Positions 53,378 through 62,125 of a stretch of 64,000 nucleotides of DNA are shown here, piece by piece (within the stretch, counting starts at the first letter, position 1; each line of letters begins with the position of its first letter). The notes under the pieces are model-generated. The model did no database searches, had not been told where the DNA came from, and saw nothing but the letters and a program-made list of their open reading frames with translations. This DNA comes from Myxococcales bacterium (GTDB lineage: Bacteria > Myxococcota_A > Polyangia > Polyangiales > Houyiibacteriaceae). The position numbers were made by a program, and so were the translations under genes. Location: assembly GCA_029863605.1 (NCBI GenBank), contig JAOTVB010000001.1, forward strand, positions 596,187-660,186. The letters run 5' to 3'.

Positions 53378-54991
53378 ATGCAGCGCACCGGCGCCACATA
53401 CTTGCTTTCGGGGGGTCTCGTCGTCGACGGGACCGGAGCGGGCCCTCGGCCCGGCAGCATTCTGATTGCAGACGGGAAGATCCAAACGATCGGAGCGGTG
53501 TCGCCAATCGGACCAGAAGAGATCGACTGCACGGGCAAAGTCATTGCACCGGGGTTCATCGATGCTCACTCACATATGGACTTCTTCTCTGCGAGCGACG
53601 ATCCACATCACTTCGACTCATTCGTTGCTCAGGGGGTGACCACCTTCGTGGCCGGCAACTGTGGCTTCAGCCCTTTCGGATTCGCGCCGACCTCGCCGCA
53701 CCGGCATCTGATCGAAAACTCACTCTTCAAAGCCGGACGGGGCTCGCGCGGTTGGAACAGCTTTGCGGAGTACCGCAGCGTCCTCGAGGAGTTGGGACTG
53801 ACCCAGAACTTCCTCCACCTCGTGGGTCATGGGGCGGCGCGCACTTCGTTATCCGGGTTCGAGGCCAGACCCCTGTCCCCCGAAGAATGCGAGCAGATGC
53901 TGGGCCTACTCGACGATGCGATGACCGAAGGGGCTGCGGGGGTGTCGCTCGGCCTTCAGTACAAGCCTGGGGTGTTCGCGAAGGTGGACGAGCTCGACGA
54001 GGTCGCGCGCTTGGTGAAGGGACACGACAAATTGCTCAGCGTACACGCCAAGGCCTACTCCTCGTTTTCGGGCACGTATCCGATGATCCCATTCGGGCGT
54101 CCGCACAACCTCAAGGCGATCGAGGACATGTTGGGCGTGGCACGTCGCACAGGCGTGAGGCTTCAGTTTTCGCATCTCATCTTCGTCGGCTCGCAGGCCT
54201 GGAAAACGGTAGATGACGCGATCAGCCTCTTCGATGAGGCCATCGCCGACGGGGTCGACGTCAAGTTCGACATGTTTCCGTACTCTTGCGGGGCAACCCT
54301 GCTCAACACCCTCCTGCCGGAGTGGTTCATGGCGCGCATGCCCGGCTCGCTTCACGAGGTCGGATCGCGGGCGCGACTTCGCTTCGAGGCTACGGTTGGC
54401 TTTCGACTCGCCGGTTTTGGCTATCCGCAGATTCAGATCACCAACGCCTGTTGCTCCGAGTACGACCCGTACAACGGGATGTACCTCCCTGACATTGCCT
54501 CACGGGTCGAAAAATCGCCGTTCGAGGTCATGCTCGACATCCTCGACAAGAGTCACGCCGAAGCGCGGGTGCTCTTTCACGACTACTACAACGAGGAAAT
54601 CGTCGAAAGGCTCATGCGGCACCCGGCCGCCATCTTTGCGAGCGATTCATGGCCAGAGCCTGGGGGCCACCAGAATCCCGCGGCGTACGGGACCTTTCCG
54701 CGCTTCCTTCGGAACGCGAGAGAGCGGAAGGGCTTATCGCTCGAGGCCGCCGTCTACAAGATGACGGGCGCGGCGGCCGATCGTTTTCGGCTCGCCGAGC
54801 GAGGGCTCTTGAGAGAAGGATATGCCGCCGATGCGGTGGTGTTCGACTGGGACGAGATACGAGACCGTCCCGGCGAGGCCGGAACCGGGGCTCCCGCTGG
54901 AATCGAGCATGTCTTCGTCAACGGTTCACCTGTGTTTTCCTTTGGAAAGGTTTGCGCTAAGAGGGGGGTCGGCCGGTTTCTTCTTTCGTGA
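53378..54991 (+). CDS. N-acyl-D-amino-acid deacylase-type amidohydrolase
   Basis: A 537-residue amidohydrolase from the ATG at 53378 (an earlier in-frame start is unlikely). It begins with the strand pattern LLSGGLVVDGTGAGPRPGSI, then the metal-binding IAPGFIDAHSHMD. VAGNCGFSPFGFAP is the D-aminoacylase-type metal segment with a Cys ligand, and YKPGVFAKVDELDEVARLV, VHAKAYSS, FSHLI and ASDSWPEPGGH are also conserved. It would hydrolyse an N-acylated amino acid or related amide. It is next to a hormone-sensitive-lipase-like gene. Confidence 0.9.
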   Translation: MQRTGATYLLSGGLVVDGTGAGPRPGSILIADGKIQTIGAVSPIGPEEIDCTGKVIAPGFIDAHSHMDFFSASDDPHHFDSFVAQGVTTFVAGNCGFSPFGFAPTSPHRHLIENSLFKAGRGSRGWNSFAEYRSVLEELGLTQNFLHLVGHGAARTSLSGFEARPLSPEECEQMLGLLDDAMTEGAAGVSLGLQYKPGVFAKVDELDEVARLVKGHDKLLSVHAKAYSSFSGTYPMIPFGRPHNLKAIEDMLGVARRTGVRLQFSHLIFVGSQAWKTVDDAISLFDEAIADGVDVKFDMFPYSCGATLLNTLLPEWFMARMPGSLHEVGSRARLRFEATVGFRLAGFGYPQIQITNACCSEYDPYNGMYLPDIASRVEKSPFEVMLDILDKSHAEARVLFHDYYNEEIVERLMRHPAAIFASDSWPEPGGHQNPAAYGTFPRFLRNARERKGLSLEAAVYKMTGAAADRFRLAERGLLREGYAADAVVFDWDEIRDRPGEAGTGAPAGIEHVFVNGSPVFSFGKVCAKRGVGRFLLS

Positions 54992-55023
54992 GGGGCAGCG
55001 CGAGCCAAGAGAACAGAAAGTCA

Positions 55024-55920
55024 ATGAGAATTTCCTCCGCCATGCTTCGCACCGCGACGCGTTACGGCCTGAAGCCGTTCCTCGGGCCACCATGGCCCGT
55101 CGTGTTTCAACGTGCATGGCTGCGCTTGGTCGCCAACGTTAACTCCCCGTCACCCGACGCCGAGACCGAATGGATCTCGATGGGTGACGTCCGAGCCCTG
55201 GTGGCGCGGCCCCGAGGTGAACGACCCACACGATCGGTGTTGTACATGCATGGCGGCGGATATTGTGTTGGCAGCCCGTCGACTCACAAGGGCCTCGTGA
55301 CGCATCTGGCCGTAGCCGCCGGAGCCTCGGTGTACGTGCCCGACTACCGTTTGGCACCCGAGCATCCTCATCCAGCCGCCCTCGAGGATGGGCTCAACGC
55401 ATATCGGTGGATGCTTGACCATCAATCGTCACCCAAGCGAATCGCGCTCGCGGGAGACTCCGCCGGCGGCGGCCTGGCGCTCGCGACCGCGCTTGCGATT
55501 CGAGACGAAGCGTTGCCCCAACCGGTTGCGGTGGTCCTGATTTCACCGTGGACCGATCTGAATTGCAACTCGCCTTCGCGCACGGACAACGCGAAAATTG
55601 ACCCGATGATACGGACGAGTTGGAGCAAGCGATGCGCCGCTTTCTACTTGGATGGTCGGCCCCTCGACGATCCTGCATGCTCGCCCTTGTTCGCGGATCA
55701 CAAAGGTTTGCCTGCGATGCTCATCCAGGTGGGAACCGACGAAGTCCTCATCGACGACGCGACCGCGCTCGCCGACCAATGCCAAGCGGCCGGCGTCGAC
55801 GTGACACTCGAGATTTACGACGGAATGTGGCACGTCTTCCAGAGCAGCGTCGGCGCCATCGAGGAAGCGGATCAGGCGATCGAAAAGATCGCGAATTTCC
55901 TGGGGTCCCGCTGGAGCTGA
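55024..55920 (+). CDS. HSL-family alpha/beta hydrolase
   Basis: A 298-residue esterase/lipase from the ATG at 55024 (GTG at 54988 also in frame). The oxyanion motif HGGGYCVGSPSTH is at about residues 75-87; the nucleophile is in ALAGDSAGGGLALA; the catalytic Asp and His are in GTDEVLIDDA and DGMWHVFQSSV. This is the hormone-sensitive lipase branch, acting on short-chain or steroid/lipid esters. It starts 32 nt after the deacylase stop. Confidence 0.92.
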   Translation: MRISSAMLRTATRYGLKPFLGPPWPVVFQRAWLRLVANVNSPSPDAETEWISMGDVRALVARPRGERPTRSVLYMHGGGYCVGSPSTHKGLVTHLAVAAGASVYVPDYRLAPEHPHPAALEDGLNAYRWMLDHQSSPKRIALAGDSAGGGLALATALAIRDEALPQPVAVVLISPWTDLNCNSPSRTDNAKIDPMIRTSWSKRCAAFYLDGRPLDDPACSPLFADHKGLPAMLIQVGTDEVLIDDATALADQCQAAGVDVTLEIYDGMWHVFQSSVGAIEEADQAIEKIANFLGSRWS

Positions 55921-55963
55921 CGACGGGAACGCGTTAGGCTACGCACGAACCCGGGAGGTATCG

Positions 55964-56392
55964 ATGGGTCCAGACGAGAGTGTGGCATATGCCACCGCGA
56001 CTTGGGGTCGCTTCAACGCAACCGTTTCGGGTGATCTTCTTCGCGCGCTGTCAGGGGCCTTTGCGTTGGTGGCCACCGCGGACGGTGAGCTTGCGAGATC
56101 CGAGGTCGCGGCTTTTGTCGAGCTCCTTCGAAGCAAGGCAGACGTCTTCTCCGGCATCGACTTCAATGCCCTCGAGACTACCTTTCGCGACTTGACCGAG
56201 TCGCTCATCGCCGACCCCGAAGGTGGCCGACTCCAAGCCCTCGATTGCGTGGCTAAGGTCAAGGGCAACGCGGAGCAGTGTGCCCTCGTTCGGAGCGGAG
56301 CCGAGATCGCCATTGCGGCGGATGGCCGGGTGCGGACACAGGAAGCTGCCGTTCTGGAGCAGATCTGCCAGGCGCTAGGGCTCAAGAGCTAG
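55964..56392 (+). CDS. TerB-domain protein
   Basis: A 142-residue single-domain protein resembling TerB (tellurite-resistance/DjlA-type helical domain): LRALSGAFALVATADGELAR and SEVAAFVELLR in the first half, then ALDCVAKVKGNAEQCALV and RSGAEIAIAADGRVRTQEAA in the second. The acidic ADGE and ADGR loops are the metal-binding-type motifs of the family. Its role is uncertain. It lies 27 nt before the MscS gene and is likely co-transcribed. Confidence 0.85.
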   Translation: MGPDESVAYATATWGRFNATVSGDLLRALSGAFALVATADGELARSEVAAFVELLRSKADVFSGIDFNALETTFRDLTESLIADPEGGRLQALDCVAKVKGNAEQCALVRSGAEIAIAADGRVRTQEAAVLEQICQALGLKS

Positions 56393-56419
56393 CGGCTCGC
56401 CAACCTCCGACAACTCGCG

Positions 56420-57334
56420 TTGAACGCGACATGCCAGTACGCTGCTCCGGTGGAAGACTTCTTAACTGAAGGCCGAGTGTGGCTCGGGATGATGCCGGCG
56501 ACGCAGCTGAAGCTGCTGGGCACGCTGCTCGTGGTGCTCGCCTTCTTGTTGATCCGCTCGGTCGTCCTCCGGCTGATTCGAAAGAATGTCACCGACGTCG
56601 CTCAGCGCTATCGATGGAGCCGTGGCTTCACGACCGCGGTCGGCGTGCTGATGCTTCTCGTCCTGGTTCCCATGTGGTTTTCGGGGCTGGAATCGCTCGC
56701 GACATTCGCGGGCATTCTGGGCGCGGGTCTGGCCGTCGCGTTGCACGACACGGTGGCCAACATCGCTGGCTTCTTCTTCATCGTGTTTCGCCGTCCCTTC
56801 GAGGTCGGAGATCGCATTGAAATCGACGGCACCGCGGGTGATGTCATCGATATTCGCTTGTTTCAATTCAGCTTGCTGGAGATCGGGAACTGGGTGGACG
56901 CCGATCAGAGCACGGGTCGGATCATGCACGTTCCGAACGGCAAGGTCTTGCGCGAACGCACCGCGAGCTTTACTCGCGGATTCGAGTACATTTGGCACGA
57001 GATCCCCGTTCTGATCACTTTTGAAAGCGATTGGAAAGCAGCGAAGTCGATCCTCGAAGAGATCATCAATGCCGAAGCTTTCACCGTCGGCGAAGAGGCG
57101 GCGCGGCAGGTCCGCCGAGCGGCCTCACGCTATCTGATCTATTCGGGAAAGATGACGCCGATCGTCTACACGTCGGTTCGCGAGAGTGGGGTCTTGTTGA
57201 CGATCCGCTACATGACGAAGCCAAAAACGCGCCGCGGGACGGAGCAGCAGATTTGGGAGGACATCCTCGAACGTTTTGCAGCGAACGACTCGATCGGCCT
57301 GGCGTACCCCACGGTCAGGTACTACGAGGAGTAA
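56420..57334 (+). CDS. MscS-family mechanosensitive channel
   Basis: A 304-residue inner membrane channel. The start is uncertain: TTG at 56420 and GTG at 56450 are both in frame, with no ATG nearby except internally (MMPATQLK). Three membrane helices are visible (LLGTLLVVLAFLLIRSVV, TTAVGVLMLLVLVPMW, LATFAGILGAGLAVALHDTVANIAGFFF), the last being the pore-lining helix TM3 region. The beta domain follows with RRPFEVGDRIEIDGTAGDV and HVPNGKVL. It releases osmolytes on hypo-osmotic shock. Confidence 0.9.
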   Translation: MNATCQYAAPVEDFLTEGRVWLGMMPATQLKLLGTLLVVLAFLLIRSVVLRLIRKNVTDVAQRYRWSRGFTTAVGVLMLLVLVPMWFSGLESLATFAGILGAGLAVALHDTVANIAGFFFIVFRRPFEVGDRIEIDGTAGDVIDIRLFQFSLLEIGNWVDADQSTGRIMHVPNGKVLRERTASFTRGFEYIWHEIPVLITFESDWKAAKSILEEIINAEAFTVGEEAARQVRRAASRYLIYSGKMTPIVYTSVRESGVLLTIRYMTKPKTRRGTEQQIWEDILERFAANDSIGLAYPTVRYYEE

Positions 57335-58213
57335 GTGGAAGGGTTCAGCGACAGTGTCACCGCTACTGCCAGCGACAGGGGCAGCGATGGGGCCAGTGTC
57401 CGCGCCAATGCCCTGACTGGGACTGAGCCTCGCCTTGCCTATCGGGTCTTTGGACGCCGGGGGACGCCGGTCTTATTCGTGATGGGCTTTGGGATGTCGG
57501 GACGCGTGTGGGCGCCGCAGGTGGATGAGTTGCAGCGCGATCATCTGTGTTGCCACTACGACCATCTCGGTGTCGGTGACAGTGAGCGAGGCCCGCTCTT
57601 TCCGACGATTCGGTCGATGGCGGGCGACGGGCTCCGAATCATGGATGACCTCTCTTGGGATCGCGCACATGTTGTCGGTGTGTCGATGGGCGGGATGATC
57701 GCGCAAGAGCTCGCGCTGTCGGCGGCGGACCGATGTCGGACGCTCACGCTGATCGCGACCCATGGAGGCGTGCCATTCGGGTCACTTCCCACCCTCGCGG
57801 GCATGTGGCTGTTCCTGCGGGGCCTCTTCGGAGGTAAGGAGACCCGTCTACGATCGGTGCCCCGACTCTTGTACCCCGACGACTATCTGAGAAGCATCGA
57901 CCCGGTCGCGTTCAAAGCCCACATGAACGAGCGCTTCGGAAAGCCTGCTTCGCTGCGAACCATACTTGGCCACCTTCAGGCGGTGTGGCGGCATCGCACC
58001 GAATCCCGGCTTTCGCAGATCGATCTGCCAACGCTGTTGGTGCGTCCGGGCAAAGACATCTTGATCCGGCCAACCCAAACCGATCGATTGGCCAAGCGCA
58101 TTCCTCACGCCGAAGTGCTGCGATTCGACGATGCGGGTCACGGGGTCACGTTCCAAGAAGCCGCGGAGCTCAACGCGGCGCTCCGCGACCATTTTCAACG
58201 CAGTGAGAGCTAG
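57335..58213 (+). CDS. Alpha/beta-hydrolase family protein
   Basis: A 292-residue protein if the GTG directly after the MscS stop (57335) is used. The first 30 residues are Ser/Ala-rich and probably disordered, so the true start may be slightly later. The core has the pattern PRLAYRVFGRRGTPVLFVMG, YDHLGVGDSERGPL, nucleophile elbow VGVSMGGM (G-x-S-x-G) and the C-terminal His in DDAGHGVTFQEA. It should hydrolyse an ester or similar bond. It is read with the TerB and MscS genes. Confidence 0.88.
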   Translation: MEGFSDSVTATASDRGSDGASVRANALTGTEPRLAYRVFGRRGTPVLFVMGFGMSGRVWAPQVDELQRDHLCCHYDHLGVGDSERGPLFPTIRSMAGDGLRIMDDLSWDRAHVVGVSMGGMIAQELALSAADRCRTLTLIATHGGVPFGSLPTLAGMWLFLRGLFGGKETRLRSVPRLLYPDDYLRSIDPVAFKAHMNERFGKPASLRTILGHLQAVWRHRTESRLSQIDLPTLLVRPGKDILIRPTQTDRLAKRIPHAEVLRFDDAGHGVTFQEAAELNAALRDHFQRSES

Positions 58214-58261
58214 AAGGCGGGCCAGTGACACCGGGATTTCACCGGGGTAGGGTGATGGTTC

Positions 58262-59188
58262 ATGACGCGGATCAGGTTCGTTGCGACTCTCCTGCTGACG
58301 CTTTCGTTGGCATGCAGCGGAGATGGGCCGCCGCCGACAAAGCACGCCCTCGTGATCGGCGTCGATGGTGTCCGCGTCGATGCCCTCCGCGAAGCTTCTA
58401 CGCCAAATATCGACGCTCTCAGCGCTGAGGGGGCGGTCAGTTATGACGCGTTTGCCGGCGGCGAGCTCGGCACCTCCAATGAGCAAGTTACGTTTAGCGG
58501 GCCGGGATGGAGCAGCATTCTTGCGGGCGTCTGGATCGACAAGCATGGAGTTGCTGGCAACACCTCCAGCGCCTTCGATGATTCGCGGTTCGACGAGTAT
58601 CCACATTTCTTTCGCCGTATCCGCGAGCAGATGCCAGACGCGTATCTGTCGTCGTTTGTGACCTGGGGTCCGATCAACGAACACATCGTGGCTCCCGGGG
58701 ACGCGGACGAGGAGTTTTCGCCCGAGGCGAATGACTCCTTCGAGGGCGACGCAATGGTCACGGACGCGGTCGTGGACCATCTTTCGGCGCAGACACCCGA
58801 TGTCGTGTTCATCCATCTCGATAATCCCGACTTTCAAGGGCACCTCCACGGCTTCTCGCCGATGGTTCCGGAGTATGTGCAAGCGGTCGAGACAGTCGAC
58901 GCCCAGATCGGCCAGGTGCTCGATGCCGTCCGAGCACGACCCACGTACGCGCGCGAGGACTGGCTGGTCGTCGTCACTACTGACCACGGCGGGATCGAGC
59001 AAATGCACGGGGGCCAGAGCGCTGAAGAGCGGACGATCCCCTTCATCGTGTCCGGCGGTGCCACGCAAAGAGGGGCCACGATTTCTCCAGGCCCCGGGCA
59101 CACCGCCGTGCCACCGACCGTCCTTCGGCATCTAGGCATCGCGATCAATGCGTCATGGGGATGGGAGAGCGAACCTTTCGGCTTTTGA
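58262..59188 (+). CDS. Alkaline-phosphatase/nucleotide-pyrophosphatase-like lipoprotein
   Basis: A 308-residue protein with a lipoprotein leader (FVATLLLTLSLAC, lipidated Cys at residue 18). The mature part has the metal-site pattern of the NPP branch: VIGVDGVRVDALREASTPN, TFSGPGWSSILAGVW with the likely nucleophile Thr/Ser, HLDNPDFQGHLHGF and VTTDHGGIEQMHGG. It would hydrolyse a phosphodiester or phosphate at the cell surface or periplasm. It starts 48 nt after the preceding hydrolase gene. Confidence 0.88.
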   Translation: MTRIRFVATLLLTLSLACSGDGPPPTKHALVIGVDGVRVDALREASTPNIDALSAEGAVSYDAFAGGELGTSNEQVTFSGPGWSSILAGVWIDKHGVAGNTSSAFDDSRFDEYPHFFRRIREQMPDAYLSSFVTWGPINEHIVAPGDADEEFSPEANDSFEGDAMVTDAVVDHLSAQTPDVVFIHLDNPDFQGHLHGFSPMVPEYVQAVETVDAQIGQVLDAVRARPTYAREDWLVVVTTDHGGIEQMHGGQSAEERTIPFIVSGGATQRGATISPGPGHTAVPPTVLRHLGIAINASWGWESEPFGF

Positions 59189-59193
59189 CGAAG

Positions 59194-59691
59194 CTAACCG
59201 CGCTTCTTTGGTACCCAAGCCCAGGTCATCTCGCATTGGATAGGTTCGACCCCAGCCTCGTCGGTAACCCGGCACTGAACCAAGACATCACCCTTGGGCT
59301 CGGTCGCGATCGACCGGCGTTGCTCTTCGGTCAAAGTGGCTTCTGCTCGGAGTCCACCGGAGGCGCGCTTGACATACTCGATCTTCATCGTCTTGATCAC
59401 GGGCACCGCCGAGTCGGGGATGTTCATTCCGACCACGAACCCCGTTGCGCTCTCGGCGAGCAGCGCCATGGCGCATGCATGGACACCGCCGATGTGGTTC
59501 TGGACTCTCTTGCGGTTCGCCACACTGACCACCGCGCGTTCCGCAGACAGCTCTTCGACGCGTAGTCCGGCCGTTCCGACGAATTTCACTGTGCGTCCGA
59601 GCGCAATGGTCACGGCTGCCGAACGAAAGGGTCCGGCGACTTGCTCGATCTTATCGATAGTGCGGCTTAGACGGTTGGCAGGCTGTTCCAT
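59194..59691 (-). CDS. DUF4442 hotdog-fold thioesterase-like protein
   Basis: A 165-residue protein of the DUF4442 hotdog family. RTVKFVGTAGLRVEELSAER and NHIGGVHACAMALLAESATGFVVG include the substrate-binding helix with the conserved HACA. Members are related to acyl-CoA thioesterases. The gene converges with the phosphatase-like gene, 5 nt apart, and probably contributes to acyl-CoA turnover with the neighbouring dehydrogenases. Confidence 0.85.
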   Translation of the reverse strand: MEQPANRLSRTIDKIEQVAGPFRSAAVTIALGRTVKFVGTAGLRVEELSAERAVVSVANRKRVQNHIGGVHACAMALLAESATGFVVGMNIPDSAVPVIKTMKIEYVKRASGGLRAEATLTEEQRRSIATEPKGDVLVQCRVTDEAGVEPIQCEMTWAWVPKKRG

Positions 59692-59750
59692 GAGGTGGGG
59701 CTACGACAATCCGTCAGTCCTGGTCAAGGGTAGGACGCCGAAAGAACCGG

Positions 59751-60830
59751 CTACGGCCCAGTGGTCTCAGGATAGAGGCGGTCGACGAAGCGACGGAGGT
59801 GGCCGACCGCGCCTAGCACGTACGGGATGAAACCCATGTGGCTGGTCGGGTACCAGTGGATTTCTGGCTTGCCCCACTGCTCCCACATTCGTTCGACGAT
59901 CGAGCTCAGGAAGAAGTGATCGTCACGCGCCGCGACCAGCATGATCCGTTCGCTCGGAATCACGGACTTCAACTCATCCCAGCCGATCTTGGTGAAGAAC
60001 TTCCCGAAGTCTTCATGGGTCCAACCAAAGTGCGCGAGGTCTTTTCGCATTGCGCCGAGCACGGGCGCGTCCCGAAGTAGCGCACCCATGTCCATGTGGC
60101 CGATGATCGGAGCCGAGAAATCGAAACGAGACTCCATGCACGTCAACATCGCAGCGAGCGATCCCCCGAGCGACAAACCCGCAATGCCGACCGGCCCGTC
60201 TTTCTCAGATTGCATGACCGAGAGCAGAGTCCGCGCGTCAAACAGCGTCTGGCGGATCGCCTCGACGCTGCGCACCACGTCGGCCGTCCAATAGAGCTCT
60301 CCCGAATAGGGCGAGCCTCGCGGTTTGCGGCGCCCGTGGTACGGCGGCTGCAGTTGGATAATCTCGACATTCAGCATGCGGGCCATGGTCGTAACGAGCC
60401 CCACTTCCTCGAACAAGGACTCGGGCTGCATGTAGCCGTGGATGTAGAGCACGCGAGGTCGCCCGGAAGTGTTGTCCGGATGGATGCGTCGCGCGTAGAC
60501 GGTTTGGATGCGTCGCTTCCGGCGGTGGTAGTGTTCTCTGAAGTGGCGCTCGATCGGTTCGTAGAGCGAGTCGAAGATGAGATCCTCGCTCTCGACGCCC
60601 GGCAAGCGCCATCGCCTTTCGGTGCGAACCACCGGAACCTCGGCAGGTGCGGGAAAGAGATCTTCTATGGCGAGATCCTCGTAGGCTCCGAGTCGGTCGA
60701 GCGTATTGTGCGGCCGCGACCGTAGGAGCTGCGGCAGGCGTACGACCTTTCCAGTGATATCATCGAGATGGGGCACGGCTCGGAGCGACAATATCCTCTG
60801 GGCGGCCGCATGGCGACGGACAGCAGACAC
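59751..60830 (-). CDS. ABHD18-like (DUF2048) alpha/beta hydrolase
   Basis: A 359-residue protein. HRRKRRIQTVYARRI, PRVLYIHGYMQPESL (oxyanion region) and the nucleophile elbow VGIAGLSLGGSLAAML are seen, followed by RIMLVAARDDHFF (Asp) and PTSHMGFIPYV (His). The layout resembles DUF2048/ABHD18 proteins. The first 20-25 residues (Arg/Ala-rich) are less certain because several in-frame starts exist. It is divergent from the acyl-CoA dehydrogenase operon. Substrate unknown. Confidence 0.78.
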   Translation of the reverse strand: MSAVRRHAAAQRILSLRAVPHLDDITGKVVRLPQLLRSRPHNTLDRLGAYEDLAIEDLFPAPAEVPVVRTERRWRLPGVESEDLIFDSLYEPIERHFREHYHRRKRRIQTVYARRIHPDNTSGRPRVLYIHGYMQPESLFEEVGLVTTMARMLNVEIIQLQPPYHGRRKPRGSPYSGELYWTADVVRSVEAIRQTLFDARTLLSVMQSEKDGPVGIAGLSLGGSLAAMLTCMESRFDFSAPIIGHMDMGALLRDAPVLGAMRKDLAHFGWTHEDFGKFFTKIGWDELKSVIPSERIMLVAARDDHFFLSSIVERMWEQWGKPEIHWYPTSHMGFIPYVLGAVGHLRRFVDRLYPETTGP

Positions 60831-60917
60831 ACCGGTCGCCTACGCTGCTACTTCGCAGCCCCTCCCGGCGCGCCAGCACTGTGGTGCGGGGCCCGACTTC
60901 GTGTCAGTGATATAGGT

Positions 60918-62096
60918 ATGAATCTGACGTTTACCGAGGAAGAAGAAGCGTTTCGTGAGGAGGTTCGCACCTGGATTCAGGCGGCGATGCCCGAGGAGAT
61001 GCGCGAGAAGGCAGACGGGGAGGGGCATTTCACTCCAGAAGACTCGGCGGAGTGGCACCGGATCCTCTACGAGAAGGGCTGGGTCGCCCCCCACTGGCCG
61101 AAGGAGTTCGGGGGCACCGGCTGGGATGCCGCGCGGCGTTTCATCTTCAGTGAGGAGATGGAAATGGCTGGGGCGCCGCAACTTTCGTCGTTTGGCCTCT
61201 CGATGGTCGGTCCGCTGATCATCAATCACGGCACCGACGCGCAAAAGAAGCGGTTCCTCCCGAAGATCCTCAGCGCGGAGGAGTTCTGGTGCCAGGGATA
61301 CTCGGAGCCGAGCTCTGGAAGTGACCTCGCATCGTTACGGACCACCGCCGAAGATGCCGGAGATCACTTCATCGTCAACGGCCAAAAGACTTGGACCAGT
61401 TATGCGCAGTTCGCTGACTGGATCTTCTGCCTCGTACGTACCGATCCATCGGTGAAGAAGCAGGCGGGGATCACCTTTATGCTGATCGACCTCAAGAGCC
61501 CGGGAGTAGAGGTCAAGCCGATGCTCACCCTGGGTCACACCCCAGCTTTCTGTGACACGTTCTTCGACAACGTGAAGGTGCCGAAGGAAAACGTTGTCGG
61601 TGGGATCAACAACGGCTGGACCATGGCCAAGGCGCTGCTAGGCCATGAGCGGACGCTACTTGCGATGATCGGGCCCTCTCGGCACACCCTGGTCAAGCTG
61701 AAAAGGATCGCCGCTACCAGGCTGGTCAACGGACGCCCCATGCTCGAAGACCCCGTATGGCGTGCCAAGATCGCCCGCCTCGAAATGCGGTTCCGGGCAC
61801 ACTTGATGGTCAGCTACCGCGCACTCGCCGAGCAGCAGAAAGGTCGAATGCCCGGCCCCGAGTCTTCGATCCTGAAGCTCGTAGGGACGAAGCTCATCCA
61901 GGAGATCACCGAGCTCTGCATGGAAGTGATGGGTGAGAATTCGCTCACTTGGTACAACCACGACGTGGTGCCGGCGGTCGAAGAATCGATCGGGCCGTAC
62001 TTCTGCTACGAGCGCGCCGCGACGATCTACGGTGGGTCCAACGAGATTCAGCGTAACGTCATCGCGAAGATGATCCTTCAGCTTCCCAGCAGCTGA
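60918..62096 (+). CDS. Acyl-CoA dehydrogenase (first of a pair)
   Basis: A 392-residue flavoprotein from the ATG at 60918, which is the first residue of the family homology (MNLTFTEEEEAFREEVRTW); an earlier start at 60768 is not supported. GYSEPSSGSDLASLRTTA (FAD and substrate loop), YAQFADWIFCLVRTD, and the C-terminal AATIYGGSNEIQRNVIAKMI are typical. This resembles the long-chain/steroid-side-chain acyl-CoA dehydrogenase group whose active enzymes can be heteromers, consistent with a second dehydrogenase gene 29 nt downstream. Confidence 0.93.
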   Translation: MNLTFTEEEEAFREEVRTWIQAAMPEEMREKADGEGHFTPEDSAEWHRILYEKGWVAPHWPKEFGGTGWDAARRFIFSEEMEMAGAPQLSSFGLSMVGPLIINHGTDAQKKRFLPKILSAEEFWCQGYSEPSSGSDLASLRTTAEDAGDHFIVNGQKTWTSYAQFADWIFCLVRTDPSVKKQAGITFMLIDLKSPGVEVKPMLTLGHTPAFCDTFFDNVKVPKENVVGGINNGWTMAKALLGHERTLLAMIGPSRHTLVKLKRIAATRLVNGRPMLEDPVWRAKIARLEMRFRAHLMVSYRALAEQQKGRMPGPESSILKLVGTKLIQEITELCMEVMGENSLTWYNHDVVPAVEESIGPYFCYERAATIYGGSNEIQRNVIAKMILQLPSS

Positions 62097-62125
62097 GAAC
62101 CCCGAACTTCAGGAGAGTTTCCCAA